Shown here piece by piece: positions 51,343 through 60,419 of a stretch of 64,000 nucleotides of DNA. The notes beneath the pieces were generated by a model. It was given only the letters and a program-made list of their open reading frames with translations, was not told the origin of the DNA and searched no databases. The DNA lies in NCBI RefSeq assembly GCF_048077055.1, contig NZ_CP182236.1, forward strand, positions 6,138,001-6,202,000, written 5' to 3'. Both the position numbers and the translations under genes were made by a program. The stretch comes from Egbenema bharatensis. Its GTDB lineage: Bacteria > Cyanobacteriota > Cyanobacteriia > Elainellales > Elainellaceae. Each line of letters starts with the position of its first letter. Within the stretch, counting starts at the first letter, position 1.

Positions 51343-52773
51343 ATGCGAGTTGCGATCGCTGGAGCAGGACTGGCAGGACTTTCCTGCGCCAAATACTTAG
51401 TGGATGCCGGACATACGCCGATCGTCTTTGAACGGCGGGATGTGCTGGGCGGTAAAGTGGCAGCCTGGAAAGATGAGGATGGAGACTGGTACGAAACCGG
51501 ACTACACATCTTTTTTGGGGCATATCCGAATATGCTGCAACTTTTCAAAGAGTTGGGAATTGAAGATCGGTTGCAGTGGAAAGATCACACCATGATCATG
51601 AACCAGCCGAACAATCCGGGGGTCTACTCTCGGTTTGATTTTCCTGACATTCCGGCTCCCTGGAACGGCATTGTGGCGATCCTGCGCAACAACAATATGC
51701 TGACCTGGGAAGAAAAAATTAAATTTGGCATGGGTCTGATTCCAGCGATGGTGCGGGGCCAGAGCTATGTCGAGGAAATGGATCAATACTCCTGGACAGA
51801 ATGGCTGCAAAAGCACAGCATTCCAGAGCGGGTGAATGATGAAATTTTCATTGCCATGGCCAAGTCGCTCAACTTCATTGGGCCCGATGAAATTTCCTCA
51901 ACGGTGATCCTGACGGCCATGAACCGCTTCTTGCAGGAGCGATATGGTTCCAAAATGGCGTTTCTGGACGGGTCGCCCACCGAGAGACTGTGCCAGCCGA
52001 TCGTCGATCACATCACGGAGCGGGGCGGTGAAGTGCGGCTGAATGCGCCCCTGAAGGAAATTCTCCTCAACGAAGATGGTACCGTACGGGGATTTCTGCT
52101 GCGGGGGCTGAATGGGGCTGAGGATGAAGTCTTTACTGCCGATGCTTACGTCTCTGCCATGCCCGTCGATCCGTTCAAGGTGATGCTGCCTGCGCCCTGG
52201 CGAGAAATGGAGTACTTCAAAAAGCTGGACGGACTGGAAGGGGTTCCGGTAATCAACCTGCACCTGTGGTTCGATCGCAAGCTGACGGACATTGATCATC
52301 TGCTGTTCTCCCGCTCTCCCTTACTCAGCGTCTATGCTGACATGAGTAACACCTGCCGGGAATACGAAAACCCCGATCGCTCGATGCTGGAATTGGTTCT
52401 GGCTCCGGCAGCAGATTGGATCAATAAATCCGATGAGGAAATCGTCGCGGCCACCATGGAAGAGTTGAAAAAGCTGTTCCCAACTCATTTTGATACCGAT
52501 CAGCCTGCGAACCTGCTGAAGTATAAAGTAGTGAAAACGCCGCGATCGGTTTACAAGGCCACTCCAGGACGGCAAGATTTTCGTCCTTCCCAGGTGACTC
52601 CGATTGATAATTTCTTCTTGACGGGAGATTACACCATGCAGCGATACCTGGCCAGCATGGAAGGAGCCGTATTGTCTGGTAAGCTGACAGCGCAGGCGAT
52701 CGCTCGTTGGCAACCCGCCGTTCGATCGAATGCTCCAACTCTAGCTGAAGCACCTGAGGCCTTGGCTCATTAA
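51343..52773 (+). CDS. pds: 15-cis-phytoene desaturase
   Basis: The 476-residue CrtP-type enzyme desaturates phytoene to zeta-carotene in the thylakoid. The FAD dinucleotide site is VAIAGAGLAGLSCAKYL; other marks are YETGLHIFFGAYPNM and the C-terminal FFLTGDYTMQRYLASMEGAVLSG. Followed by crtB, the classic cyanobacterial pair. Confidence 0.96.
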   Translation: MRVAIAGAGLAGLSCAKYLVDAGHTPIVFERRDVLGGKVAAWKDEDGDWYETGLHIFFGAYPNMLQLFKELGIEDRLQWKDHTMIMNQPNNPGVYSRFDFPDIPAPWNGIVAILRNNNMLTWEEKIKFGMGLIPAMVRGQSYVEEMDQYSWTEWLQKHSIPERVNDEIFIAMAKSLNFIGPDEISSTVILTAMNRFLQERYGSKMAFLDGSPTERLCQPIVDHITERGGEVRLNAPLKEILLNEDGTVRGFLLRGLNGAEDEVFTADAYVSAMPVDPFKVMLPAPWREMEYFKKLDGLEGVPVINLHLWFDRKLTDIDHLLFSRSPLLSVYADMSNTCREYENPDRSMLELVLAPAADWINKSDEEIVAATMEELKKLFPTHFDTDQPANLLKYKVVKTPRSVYKATPGRQDFRPSQVTPIDNFFLTGDYTMQRYLASMEGAVLSGKLTAQAIARWQPAVRSNAPTLAEAPEALAH

Positions 52774-52983
52774 TCCCTGATGGATTAGTTGTGATTTGAT
52801 AGTTATTTGCAAATGATTTAGGAGTTTTTTCGTGATCTATCCCTCTCCATAGGAGAATAACTAACAGGCAAATGGCTGTTCGCTGGTATGGCATCACCGT
52901 TCGCTTGCGTGGCATCGCCAATTGATCCCGATTGATCACTGCTGATAGCTAATTGCTCCCGTTCACCCTCAGCTTGCAATGTA

Positions 52984-53913
52984 ATGCTGCAATTGCCTGA
53001 ATCTCCCCGTATTTCTACTTTGATTCCCTTAGACGATTCCTACGAACGCTGCCGCCAGATTACGGCGGAGTATGCCAAGACGTTCTACCTAGGAACCCTG
53101 TTGATGCCCGAAGAAAAGCGTCGCGCTATCTGGGCAATTTATGTTTGGTGTCGGCGCACGGATGAGTTAGTGGATGGCCCCAAAGCCAAGACTACCACCG
53201 ATGAAACGCTGGATCATTGGGAGCAAAATCTGGAGTCGATCTTTGCCGGGCACCCGATCGATGCGGTGGATGTGGCTCTGATCGATACTCTGGAACGTTT
53301 CCCCATCGACATCCAACCCTTTCGGGATATGATCGCGGGGCAGCGGATGGACTTGTACCGCAATCGCTATGAAACCTTTGAGGAGCTAGAGCTTTATTGC
53401 TATCGAGTAGCAGGAACGGTCGGGTTAATGTCTACTGCCGTGATGGGAGTTGATGACAGCAATCGATCGGCTCCCTGGAACCGCAACCAGCCCAGCCTCA
53501 ATCCTGAACCAGAGGCGATCGCCCTCGGCATTGCCAACCAACTCACCAACATTCTGCGAGATGTAGGAGAAGATGCCCGTCGGGGTCGGATTTACTTACC
53601 CCTGGAAGATCTGGAGCGGTTTAAGTACAGCGAAAAGGATCTGTTCAATGGGGTCATCGACGATCGCTGGCGGGCCTTGATGCAGTTTCAGATTCAGCGG
53701 GCCCATGCCTTCTTTGCCGATGCTGAACGGGGAATTAAGCTCCTCAGCCCTGATGCCCGCTTCCCGGTCTGGTCTGCCCTGATGCTCTATCGCGGCATTC
53801 TCAATGTGATTGAGCGCAACAAATACGATGTGTTCAGCCAACGAGCCTATGTACCTGGCTGGCAGAAGTTCCTTTATTTGCCGCTGTCCAAGTTGAAGGC
53901 AGAGGTGTTGTAG
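52984..53913 (+). CDS. crtB: phytoene synthase
   Basis: The 309-residue enzyme condenses two GGPP to phytoene. Aspartate-rich motifs are CRRTDELVDGP and NQLTNILRDVGEDARRGRIYLP. It lies 210 bases after pds. Confidence 0.96.
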   Translation: MLQLPESPRISTLIPLDDSYERCRQITAEYAKTFYLGTLLMPEEKRRAIWAIYVWCRRTDELVDGPKAKTTTDETLDHWEQNLESIFAGHPIDAVDVALIDTLERFPIDIQPFRDMIAGQRMDLYRNRYETFEELELYCYRVAGTVGLMSTAVMGVDDSNRSAPWNRNQPSLNPEPEAIALGIANQLTNILRDVGEDARRGRIYLPLEDLERFKYSEKDLFNGVIDDRWRALMQFQIQRAHAFFADAERGIKLLSPDARFPVWSALMLYRGILNVIERNKYDVFSQRAYVPGWQKFLYLPLSKLKAEVL

Positions 53914-54421
53914 GAGTGAGGAGTGAGGAGTGAGGAGTGAGGAGTGAGGGGAGAGGAGCCGTAGGGTGAGCAGCGCCCACCGCTCTTAGGAACGCGGATT
54001 AAATAAAATCGCAAATTTAATCTCCAGAAGGGGCGCACTGCTGTGCGCCGGTACAGAAAAAATCGGAGTTATTTAATTTGCGTCCCTTAGGTAGTCTCGT
54101 TCCAAGTTAGGCGTGTTATCAGGCTAGGCTACGAGCTACAAACCCTGTAGGGGTAAAGTGCCTGTATCCGGTGTCTTCAAGTTCATCAAGGCAAAACAGA
54201 AAACAGCATAGGGTGAAGTTTTCTCAAAGGAACCTGAGCTAATCCGGATTCAGCCCATGATCCCAGGTAGTCTATAGCTAGGGAAATTCAATAAACTGGA
54301 TTTTTATGGGGAAGGCATCTGGCTCGCCCAGTCCGCGCAACAGAACCCTGATCGCAGAACCATTGTCCAGATTATTGCATCCAAAATTCCAGGATAAGTA
54401 GCTCTCACAGCCGATCGCCCA
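53914..54421. other. 508-bp intergenic region rich in repeats
   Basis: GAGGAGT heptamers fill about 53916-53950. From about 54011 to 54088 an inverted structure is seen: CGCAAATTTAATCTCC, the hairpin GGCGCACTGCTGTGCGCC, and GGAGTTATTTAATTTGCG. A weak copy of the GGGCGGGC palindrome lies at 54308-54333. No ORF is convincing. A non-coding RNA around 54110-54290 cannot be excluded. Confidence 0.5.
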
Positions 54422-55129
54422 ATGGATAACAAAGCAATATTTGACTACTGGCACGATCAGGTTCGGCTCAAAAACTATGACTTAATTGCCGCGCCTGGAC
54501 ATATTCAAACCCAAGAACTCCGACACGAATGCACTAATTACGACGCGCTTTGGCGGAGTTCTGCCGTTCAGCGGTTGGAGGAACCGGAGCGCAGCAAAAT
54601 CATCGCCATCATCAAATACGAATGTACTGCCAGGGTTTTGCAGCATCGCGCAGGTCTGCTCCGCGATCGGGCCCATGAGCTGGAAGCGTCCTGCTATGAA
54701 CGGGAGCAGCAAAAATCCAAATTAATCAGCATTATTCAGGCACTCCAGGAAAAACTGTTTGGCAAGGATAAAGAAATTCAGCGACTGGAAACCCGCATTG
54801 CCTCCCTGGAAGTGGAAAATGAAGCCCTGCGCGCTGAAGCAGAAAATGGTAAAGCGGAAGCTGAATTGCGGGTAGAACTGGAACAGCTCAAGAAGCAGTA
54901 CGAGGCAGTTCAGAAGCGCAGGCAAGAATTAGCCAAAAACAACCAGAGTCTGGGGGGCAGAGTTGCCCACACGAAACGGTATAAGCAACAGCGGGATGAA
55001 GCCAGAGCGTTGGTCGAGCAGCAGCAGACTCAAATTGCTACTTTGACTCAAGAAAATCAATCCCTCCAGGCTGAGGTTGAACGTCTTTATCAGGAACTCA
55101 TGCGATCGCAGAAATCACCAATGTCCTGA
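54422..55129 (+). CDS. coiled-coil hypothetical protein
   Basis: The 235-residue protein has a helical N-terminal part with Tyr/Trp (IFDYWHDQVRLKNYDLIAAPGHIQ). A long coiled coil (about 100-230; KEIQRLETRIASLEVENEALRAE) follows. No characterised family was recognised. The next gene, 18 bases on, is also coiled coil, so the two may form a complex. Confidence 0.72.
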   Translation: MDNKAIFDYWHDQVRLKNYDLIAAPGHIQTQELRHECTNYDALWRSSAVQRLEEPERSKIIAIIKYECTARVLQHRAGLLRDRAHELEASCYEREQQKSKLISIIQALQEKLFGKDKEIQRLETRIASLEVENEALRAEAENGKAEAELRVELEQLKKQYEAVQKRRQELAKNNQSLGGRVAHTKRYKQQRDEARALVEQQQTQIATLTQENQSLQAEVERLYQELMRSQKSPMS

Positions 55130-55147
55130 TACAGGGCATTTAACCAG

Positions 55148-55555
55148 ATGATGAAACTCCAGGAGCTAAAAGCTAAAGTCTACGAGCTTGCTGAAGTCAG
55201 TACCACTCTGCAACTCAAGGCAAAATACGAGGCGATTCAGACCCTTGATATGCGCCGAAAAGCCGCCTGGGAGCAAGCACTTGTCATTGTTCAAGAGCAG
55301 CAGGAACAGCAAAGTGAATTTGCCCAGTGGCTAGAGAACCCGCCCGAAGAATACAAAACCCTATTTGCAGAAATTACCGAAGCTTCGCAGAAATACGATC
55401 GGAAATCGGCAGAGACAAGACAGCTTGCCCAGGAGGTGCTGTCGATCGCCAATAATCTGGAAGAGTTGGCAGAAGACTGCCAGGATGAAGCCGAGCAATT
55501 GGAGCGAGAAGTGAGAAGAACCATTCAAATTTCAGAGCGAGCCAATCTCAACTGA
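55148..55555 (+). CDS. coiled-coil hypothetical protein
   Basis: The 135-residue, mostly helical and charged protein (LKAKVYELAEVSTTLQLKAKYEAIQ...LEELAEDCQDEAEQLEREVRRTI) is likely co-transcribed with the preceding coiled-coil gene. Function unknown. Confidence 0.7.
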   Translation: MMKLQELKAKVYELAEVSTTLQLKAKYEAIQTLDMRRKAAWEQALVIVQEQQEQQSEFAQWLENPPEEYKTLFAEITEASQKYDRKSAETRQLAQEVLSIANNLEELAEDCQDEAEQLEREVRRTIQISERANLN

Positions 55556-55592
55556 TCCCAATAATGGTTATTTATCAGACCATGCCTGAGTC

Positions 55593-56522
55593 CTACCTTT
55601 TGTACTCCAACGCAGCCCGATCCCAATTTGCCAGGTTCGCCGCTGCCTCATAACTGGTTTGCAGGAATGAAAGTAATGCAGCATTGGGATCATTTGCGGT
55701 TCTGACGGCTTCATAGGGTAGGACGAATTCCCCCAGCCCCTCATGGTAGTACGCTGCTGCTGGCTCGATCGCCGCTGTCGAGAACCCTTCCGGGGCTGGA
55801 TAGGCATAGGCATAGAACGCAGCCTCACCCAATCCGGTTCCAGCCCAAAAGCCTGCACTCGATACCTCATGGGAATAGGCATCCTCCATCACTCGATCGG
55901 GGCAGTTGGGAATCCCGCCCGGATGCTTGGGAGCCGATCGTCCTGAGAAGCGGGTTACGGCTAGATCAAACGCGCCCCAGAAGAAGTGAACCGGGCTGAC
56001 CTTGCCCAGATAGCTTGCCCGAAATTCTGTAAAGACGCGGTTCGCCTGCACCAGAGCCTGCCAGAATCGATTCATGGCATCGGCATCATAGCTGGCATGT
56101 TGAGTGTCCTGGGCAAAGGGAATGGCAACTTCGACCTCGACGGGTCGGGCAAAGATCTCAACCTGAATCCCTAATGCATCAAGGGCAGCCATGATCTTGC
56201 GGTAGAAGTCGGCAACGGACATGGGTTCCAACGGGAAGGACTGCTCGGTGGCTTGAGTGGTGGTGATGTGGAGGGTGTGGTTAATGAAATCAAAATCGAT
56301 CGCAAAGGTATCGCTGCCGTAGGGAATGGGTGAGGTGGTCAATCCGCTGGTTGTCACGTAAAGGGCTGACCCCCAGGAGTGATTGATCCAGGGGCTAAGT
56401 TCTAACCGAATTTTGCCGACGATCTGAGTCCACAGGTGAACGGTGGTACAGGTATCCATCCAATCGGACAGCGGTGGCAAGGTGGGCCAGGCGTTGTCCG
56501 GTGTTGCGGTGCGATCGAGCAT
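55593..56522 (-). CDS. DUF5996 family protein
   Basis: The 309-residue protein has the family pattern WPTLPPLSDWMDTCTTVHLWTQIVGKIRLEL, PWINHSWGSALYVT, PVHFFWGAFDLAVTRFSGR and HEVSSAGFWAGTG. Function unknown. It is convergent with the coiled-coil pair. Confidence 0.85.
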   Translation of the reverse strand: MLDRTATPDNAWPTLPPLSDWMDTCTTVHLWTQIVGKIRLELSPWINHSWGSALYVTTSGLTTSPIPYGSDTFAIDFDFINHTLHITTTQATEQSFPLEPMSVADFYRKIMAALDALGIQVEIFARPVEVEVAIPFAQDTQHASYDADAMNRFWQALVQANRVFTEFRASYLGKVSPVHFFWGAFDLAVTRFSGRSAPKHPGGIPNCPDRVMEDAYSHEVSSAGFWAGTGLGEAAFYAYAYPAPEGFSTAAIEPAAAYYHEGLGEFVLPYEAVRTANDPNAALLSFLQTSYEAAANLANWDRAALEYKR

Positions 56523-56649
56523 AATGTGCCCTTTTGTAGTGATAGAGGTTTGCCCAGTCCTGAATAATCTCAGCCTAGCGTATTGCCTGCAATATTCTAC
56601 AAACGCTGTCTTAAATCACAAGTGGCAGCACTGGTGTTGCGATCGCCAC

Positions 56650-56895
56650 TCATCCCCGATCATCATCCTTTCCTGCCCCGTAAAGATACATTTTGACAAA
56701 TTCATCAGCAGCATCTGGATTCAGCTTTGCTAAACCCGCACGAATGTCTGGTACAGCTTCTGCTAGAGGATCACGTTCTCCGCTGACCCATCGACTGATG
56801 TTAGAGCGATCGATTCCCATCATGACTGCCAATCGATTTTGAGTGATGTTGTAATGCTCTAGAACTTGACGAAGCGCCCTGCCTGCCTTTCCCAT
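56650..56895 (-). CDS. XRE-type HTH protein, paralogue 1
   Basis: The 81-residue product (GKAGRALRQVLEHYNITQNRLAVMMGIDRSNISRWVSGERDPLAEAV) is an HTH_3 domain with a short acidic tail. It is the most diverged of three tandem paralogues. Target unknown. Confidence 0.82.
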   Translation of the reverse strand: MGKAGRALRQVLEHYNITQNRLAVMMGIDRSNISRWVSGERDPLAEAVPDIRAGLAKLNPDAADEFVKMYLYGAGKDDDRG

Positions 56896-56919
56896 ACCAC
56901 CCTATAAGCTCGCCTTTCC

Positions 56920-57147
56920 CTAAACATCAGGCGTGTAGAAAAATAACATTACAAAGGTTTCTGCCGCTTCGGGGTCGAGTTTTTCGAGGGCAGTTTTTAT
57001 TGCAACCACTGCATCTCCTGAAGGATCGCGTGTTTCATTAACCCACCGATTAATGTTGGATGAGGTTGTCCCCATTGCAATAGCCAACTGGTTTTGGCTA
57101 TTGCCATAGGTTTCTAGAACTCGCTTAAGTGCCCTACCTGCTTTACT
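56920..57147 (-). CDS. XRE-type HTH protein, paralogue 2
   Basis: The 75-residue product (SKAGRALKRVLETYGNSQNQLAIAMGTTSSNINRWVNETRDPSGDAV) lacks the acidic DDRG tail of its neighbours. The start is at MSKAGRAL. Confidence 0.8.
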   Translation of the reverse strand, partial: SKAGRALKRVLETYGNSQNQLAIAMGTTSSNINRWVNETRDPSGDAVVAIKTALEKLDPEAAETFVMLFFYTPDV

Positions 57148-57171
57148 CATTGCCAATCTTCCGATCGCCAC

Positions 57172-57423
57172 TCACCCCCGATCGTCTTCTCCTACAACCT
57201 CAGACGTGTAAAGGTAGAGTTTCACAAAAGTTTCAGCCGCCTCAGAATCAAACTTTTCCAGGGCTGTCTTGATGTTGAAAATGGCATCTCCTGAAGGATC
57301 ACGAGTTTCATTGACCCAGCGATTGACGTTTGACGAAGGAACTTTCATCTCGATCGCCAATCGAGTTTGGTTAATACCATAGGCTTCTAGAACCTGTTTC
57401 AATGCCCTACCTGCTTTACTCAT
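57172..57423 (-). CDS. XRE-type HTH protein, paralogue 3
   Basis: The 83-residue product (SKAGRALKQVLEAYGINQTRLAIEMKVPSSNVNRWVNETRDPSGDAI) is closest to paralogue 2 and ends GEDDRG like paralogue 1. It is the first gene of the tandem array. Confidence 0.82.
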   Translation of the reverse strand: MSKAGRALKQVLEAYGINQTRLAIEMKVPSSNVNRWVNETRDPSGDAIFNIKTALEKFDSEAAETFVKLYLYTSEVVGEDDRG

Positions 57424-57607
57424 GCCCTAAATCGTTTGAGGGGCTACGATGAATTTGCCGATCGGTATTGCCAATTGGCATTTTTGATATGAAAATAGAG
57501 TTATCAGTAACAACGTAATCAATAAACAAGCAAAAGCCAGTGCGTAGCAGCGACCAACTCCTCTGCACTGGCTCAATCCCCAATTTGCACTGGAGAATAG
57601 GACTATT

Positions 57608-57868
57608 ATGACGTATCGAGAGCGAATTACGCCCTGGATGATCGTGCGTTTGTTGCCCAAAATGCAGCGCGTGGTGGTGGGACGGTTTCGTAGACGAGTG
57701 GATGCCGAGGGACATCTGCGATTTCTGCGGCAACATATCCCAGAGGGTGAATTTCGGATTGTGTTTGATTGCCCCTCCCCTGAATCCGATGAACTGGACG
57801 AGTGGGATCAGCGGGATGGGCCAAATGAACCGGATCTCAACCCAGAAATTCGGCTTTCAGGGTTTTGA
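57608..57868 (+). CDS. conserved hypothetical protein
   Basis: The 86-residue product has a basic N-terminal half (WMIVRLLPKMQRVVVGRFRRRVDAEGHLRFLRQ) and an acidic tail. The RVVVGRFRRRVDAEGHLRFLR part suggests a small alpha/beta unit. Function unknown. Confidence 0.65.
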   Translation: MTYRERITPWMIVRLLPKMQRVVVGRFRRRVDAEGHLRFLRQHIPEGEFRIVFDCPSPESDELDEWDQRDGPNEPDLNPEIRLSGF

Positions 57869-57915
57869 ATGATCAGGATGGTGAATACGTGAGCTGTGCG
57901 GTAGTTCTACTTTGC

Positions 57916-57944
57916 AGACAGGGCAGGCAAAATGCCCGCCCCAC
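57916..57944. repeat. GGGCGGGCAAGATGCCC palindrome family copy
   Basis: AGACAGGGCAGGCAAAATGC followed by CCGCCCC is a diverged copy in the gap before argD. Confidence 0.5.
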
Positions 57945-57966
57945 CCGTCGTCTCATCTGACCAGTT

Positions 57967-59226
57967 CTATGTCAGAGTAGCCAATCCCTGGCTTACCGCA
58001 GCTAAGGCCTGATCGATTTCTGCCTCACTAACCGTTAGAGGTGGCACGAAGCGAACGACCTTCGGGCCGGCTGGAACCAGTAGCACCCCTGCTTCGATCG
58101 CCGCCTTCACCACATCCGCAGAAGTCAACTCAGCCTCTGGACTCAGCACTAAGCCGTTGATCAGTCCCCAGCCCCGCACTTCTGCAATTAGCTTGGGATA
58201 TTGCTCTGCCAAAGCCCGTAAGCCCGATCGCAACTGTTCGCCCCTTGCCTGCACATTGTCCAGCAAGTTCTCCTGCTCCAGGGTGCGACAAACCGCCAGG
58301 GCAACTCCCGTCGCAAAAGGATTGCCGCCGAAGGTGCTGGCATGATCACCAGGCTGGAAGACATCGCAGAAGGACTTACAGAGCATCGCCCCGATCGGAA
58401 TACCGCCACCTAACCCTTTTGCTGAGGTAAAAATATCGGGTTCAATGCCCAGATTTTCGTAACCCCAATACTTCCCGGTGCGGCCCATGCCCACCTGCAC
58501 CTCATCGGCAATCAGCAAAATTCCCTTCTCATTGCAAATTTCGCGGATGCGCTGGAAGTAGGCTACGTCTCCCGGACGGACTCCCCCCTCACCCTGAAGG
58601 GCTTCCAGCAGGATGGCAGCTACCTGCCGCTCATTTTGATCCAGAATACCGATCGCCTCTTCTAATGCCCCAATGTCGTTGTAGGGGACGTAGTAGAACC
58701 CCGGCATCAGGGGATTGAAGTTCTTCTGGTACTTTGGCTGTCCAGTGGCGGTAATGGTGGCCAGAGTTCGCCCATGGAAGCTGGCATGGGCCGTAATGAT
58801 GACGGGACTCTGAATCCCCAGTACCGTGTGGGCATACTTCCGGGCCAGCTTAATGGCCCCTTCGTTGGCCTCTGCCCCAGAGTTACAGAAAAAGGCCCGA
58901 TCGGCGCAGGAATGTTCCACCAGCCACTTCGCCAACTCGCCCTGTTCCTGGGTGTAGTAGAGATTAGACACATGGTGCAGCTTTTGAATCTGCTGGGTGA
59001 CGGCTTCTACCATTGCCGGGTGAGCGTGACCCAGGGTGCAGGTAGCAATCCCAGCCACAAAGTCTAGATACTCTCGCCCATTGCTATCCCAAACTCGACA
59101 GCCTTCACCCCGATCGAGCGTAATGGCATAGCGTCCATAGGTGGACATCACGTAAGTGTCAAAGTCTGTCGGGCTAAATTCCGACGGTGATGTAGTCGGC
59201 AGTTGGACAAGGGTTTCTGGACTCAC
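57967..59226 (-). CDS. argD: acetylornithine aminotransferase
   Basis: The 419-residue class III aminotransferase of arginine synthesis has FFCNSGAEANEGAIKLARKY, the PLP Asp in LLIADEVQVGMGRTG and PLP Lys in FTSAKGLGGG. It could also act on succinyl-diaminopimelate. No neighbouring arg genes are seen. Confidence 0.92.
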   Translation of the reverse strand: MSPETLVQLPTTSPSEFSPTDFDTYVMSTYGRYAITLDRGEGCRVWDSNGREYLDFVAGIATCTLGHAHPAMVEAVTQQIQKLHHVSNLYYTQEQGELAKWLVEHSCADRAFFCNSGAEANEGAIKLARKYAHTVLGIQSPVIITAHASFHGRTLATITATGQPKYQKNFNPLMPGFYYVPYNDIGALEEAIGILDQNERQVAAILLEALQGEGGVRPGDVAYFQRIREICNEKGILLIADEVQVGMGRTGKYWGYENLGIEPDIFTSAKGLGGGIPIGAMLCKSFCDVFQPGDHASTFGGNPFATGVALAVCRTLEQENLLDNVQARGEQLRSGLRALAEQYPKLIAEVRGWGLINGLVLSPEAELTSADVVKAAIEAGVLLVPAGPKVVRFVPPLTVSEAEIDQALAAVSQGLATLT

Positions 59227-59671
59227 TAGCTACTCCTCCAAACAGGAAATGAAAGGTACTACTCTGGCAACGCCCCTAAACCAGTGCCCCGAAGTCAGGG
59301 TTTTAGAGCGCGTGGCAATGTCAAAAGTGGTTAAAACGGGTGAACAAAACAGGGTAGACAATCCTATTTTCTAATCTCTGATATCTCTAATGCCTCTAAT
59401 TTCTAATTTCAATGTCCTTTTTTGATGTCCTGACTGGAACCCCAACTGGAACCCCCAGGATAACTGATTCTAAATCATGGTTCCCATGGGTTTACAGGAA
59501 GGTGGATCGTCAGACCCGCGATCGCCTGGAGAAGCCATTCTCTCATCAAGATATCCCCATCATAGAAAAATCTCAATTTCACGCAGACAAGTTTTGGAGA
59601 AATGTCAGGGTTTAATCATCAAGAACGGGCAAAGTTTTGGGTTCCTGGGGTTGGAGGGATCAGTCCGTCCA

Positions 59672-60082
59672 TTATGTCGATCGCTGGAGCCAGCGCAAGA
59701 TTTCTGGTGGGAAGGGGACGCGGGTGCGGGTCGTGGTGTCGATGCAGACGTGCAGAGTGGTGGCGGTGCAGGTCTGGTAATCAGGGTTTTCCAGAGCCGC
59801 GATCGTATAAGCAATTTGAAATTTACTGTCCGTGAGTTGAGTGGGCACAACCTGAATGGTGTACAGTTCCCCGCAAAACATCGGCTTCGTGAAGTCGATC
59901 GCTGCATGGACAATCGGCAGGGCGATCGATCGTTGACCAAAAAATTGCTTCAGGTTAATTCCGCTATCCGCCAGAGCCGCTTCATAGGCTTCATGGCACA
60001 TGGACAGCCCATTAGCAAAGTACACCACCCCTGCGGCATCGGTATCGTGGAAGTAGATTGTGCGCTGATAAACGAATGCCAT
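59672..60082 (-). CDS. hotdog thioesterase, DHNA-CoA hydrolase-like
   Basis: The 136-residue 4HBT-type thioesterase contains YQRTIYFHDTDAAGVVYFANGLSMCHEAYE with the catalytic Asp, and PIVHAAIDFTKPMFCGELYTI. It is similar to the cyanobacterial 1,4-dihydroxy-2-naphthoyl-CoA thioesterase of phylloquinone synthesis. The gap 59227-59671 shows no gene. Confidence 0.85.
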   Translation of the reverse strand: MAFVYQRTIYFHDTDAAGVVYFANGLSMCHEAYEAALADSGINLKQFFGQRSIALPIVHAAIDFTKPMFCGELYTIQVVPTQLTDSKFQIAYTIAALENPDYQTCTATTLHVCIDTTTRTRVPFPPEILRWLQRST

Positions 60083-60419
60083 GAGAATTCCCCCTTACCC
60101 CGCAACCTCGGATGCTCATCTCGTTTTGGGAGTGATAGTCATCCATAGTTTACGCTCCTTCATTAACAAAAATTTACTGTGCAACACTAGAGGAGAGGCA
60201 GCTTAACGGTTTTTCAGGTTGCAATCCCTTGATAGACTTTTCATTGATTGACCATTGGCTGACTCTTAAGTCAGGGCTTTGTTAACGGATTGATTCGGAT
60301 TGTGCAAACAATTGTGACATTTCAATTGATTTTTTATTCGCTCAATGATTAGCAGTTAATGGAAATTCTGATTCGCAGGAAACCTTAACTGATTCGTAAA
60401 ACGCGCTTTGGGAGGAAGA
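60083..60419 (+). promoter_or_regulatory. hemA upstream region
   Basis: This AT-rich gap separates divergent genes and should hold both promoters. No conserved motif was identified beyond GGGAGGAAGA, the hemA ribosome site just before 60420. Confidence 0.4.

Noticed and set aside
54110..54290. Known RNA such as 6S, SRP or RNase P RNA
   Set aside because: None of the conserved sequence blocks of these RNAs could be recognised.
59477..60148. 223-codon plus-strand frame opposite the thioesterase gene
   Set aside because: The thioesterase on the minus strand has clear hotdog-family motifs; the plus frame has none.
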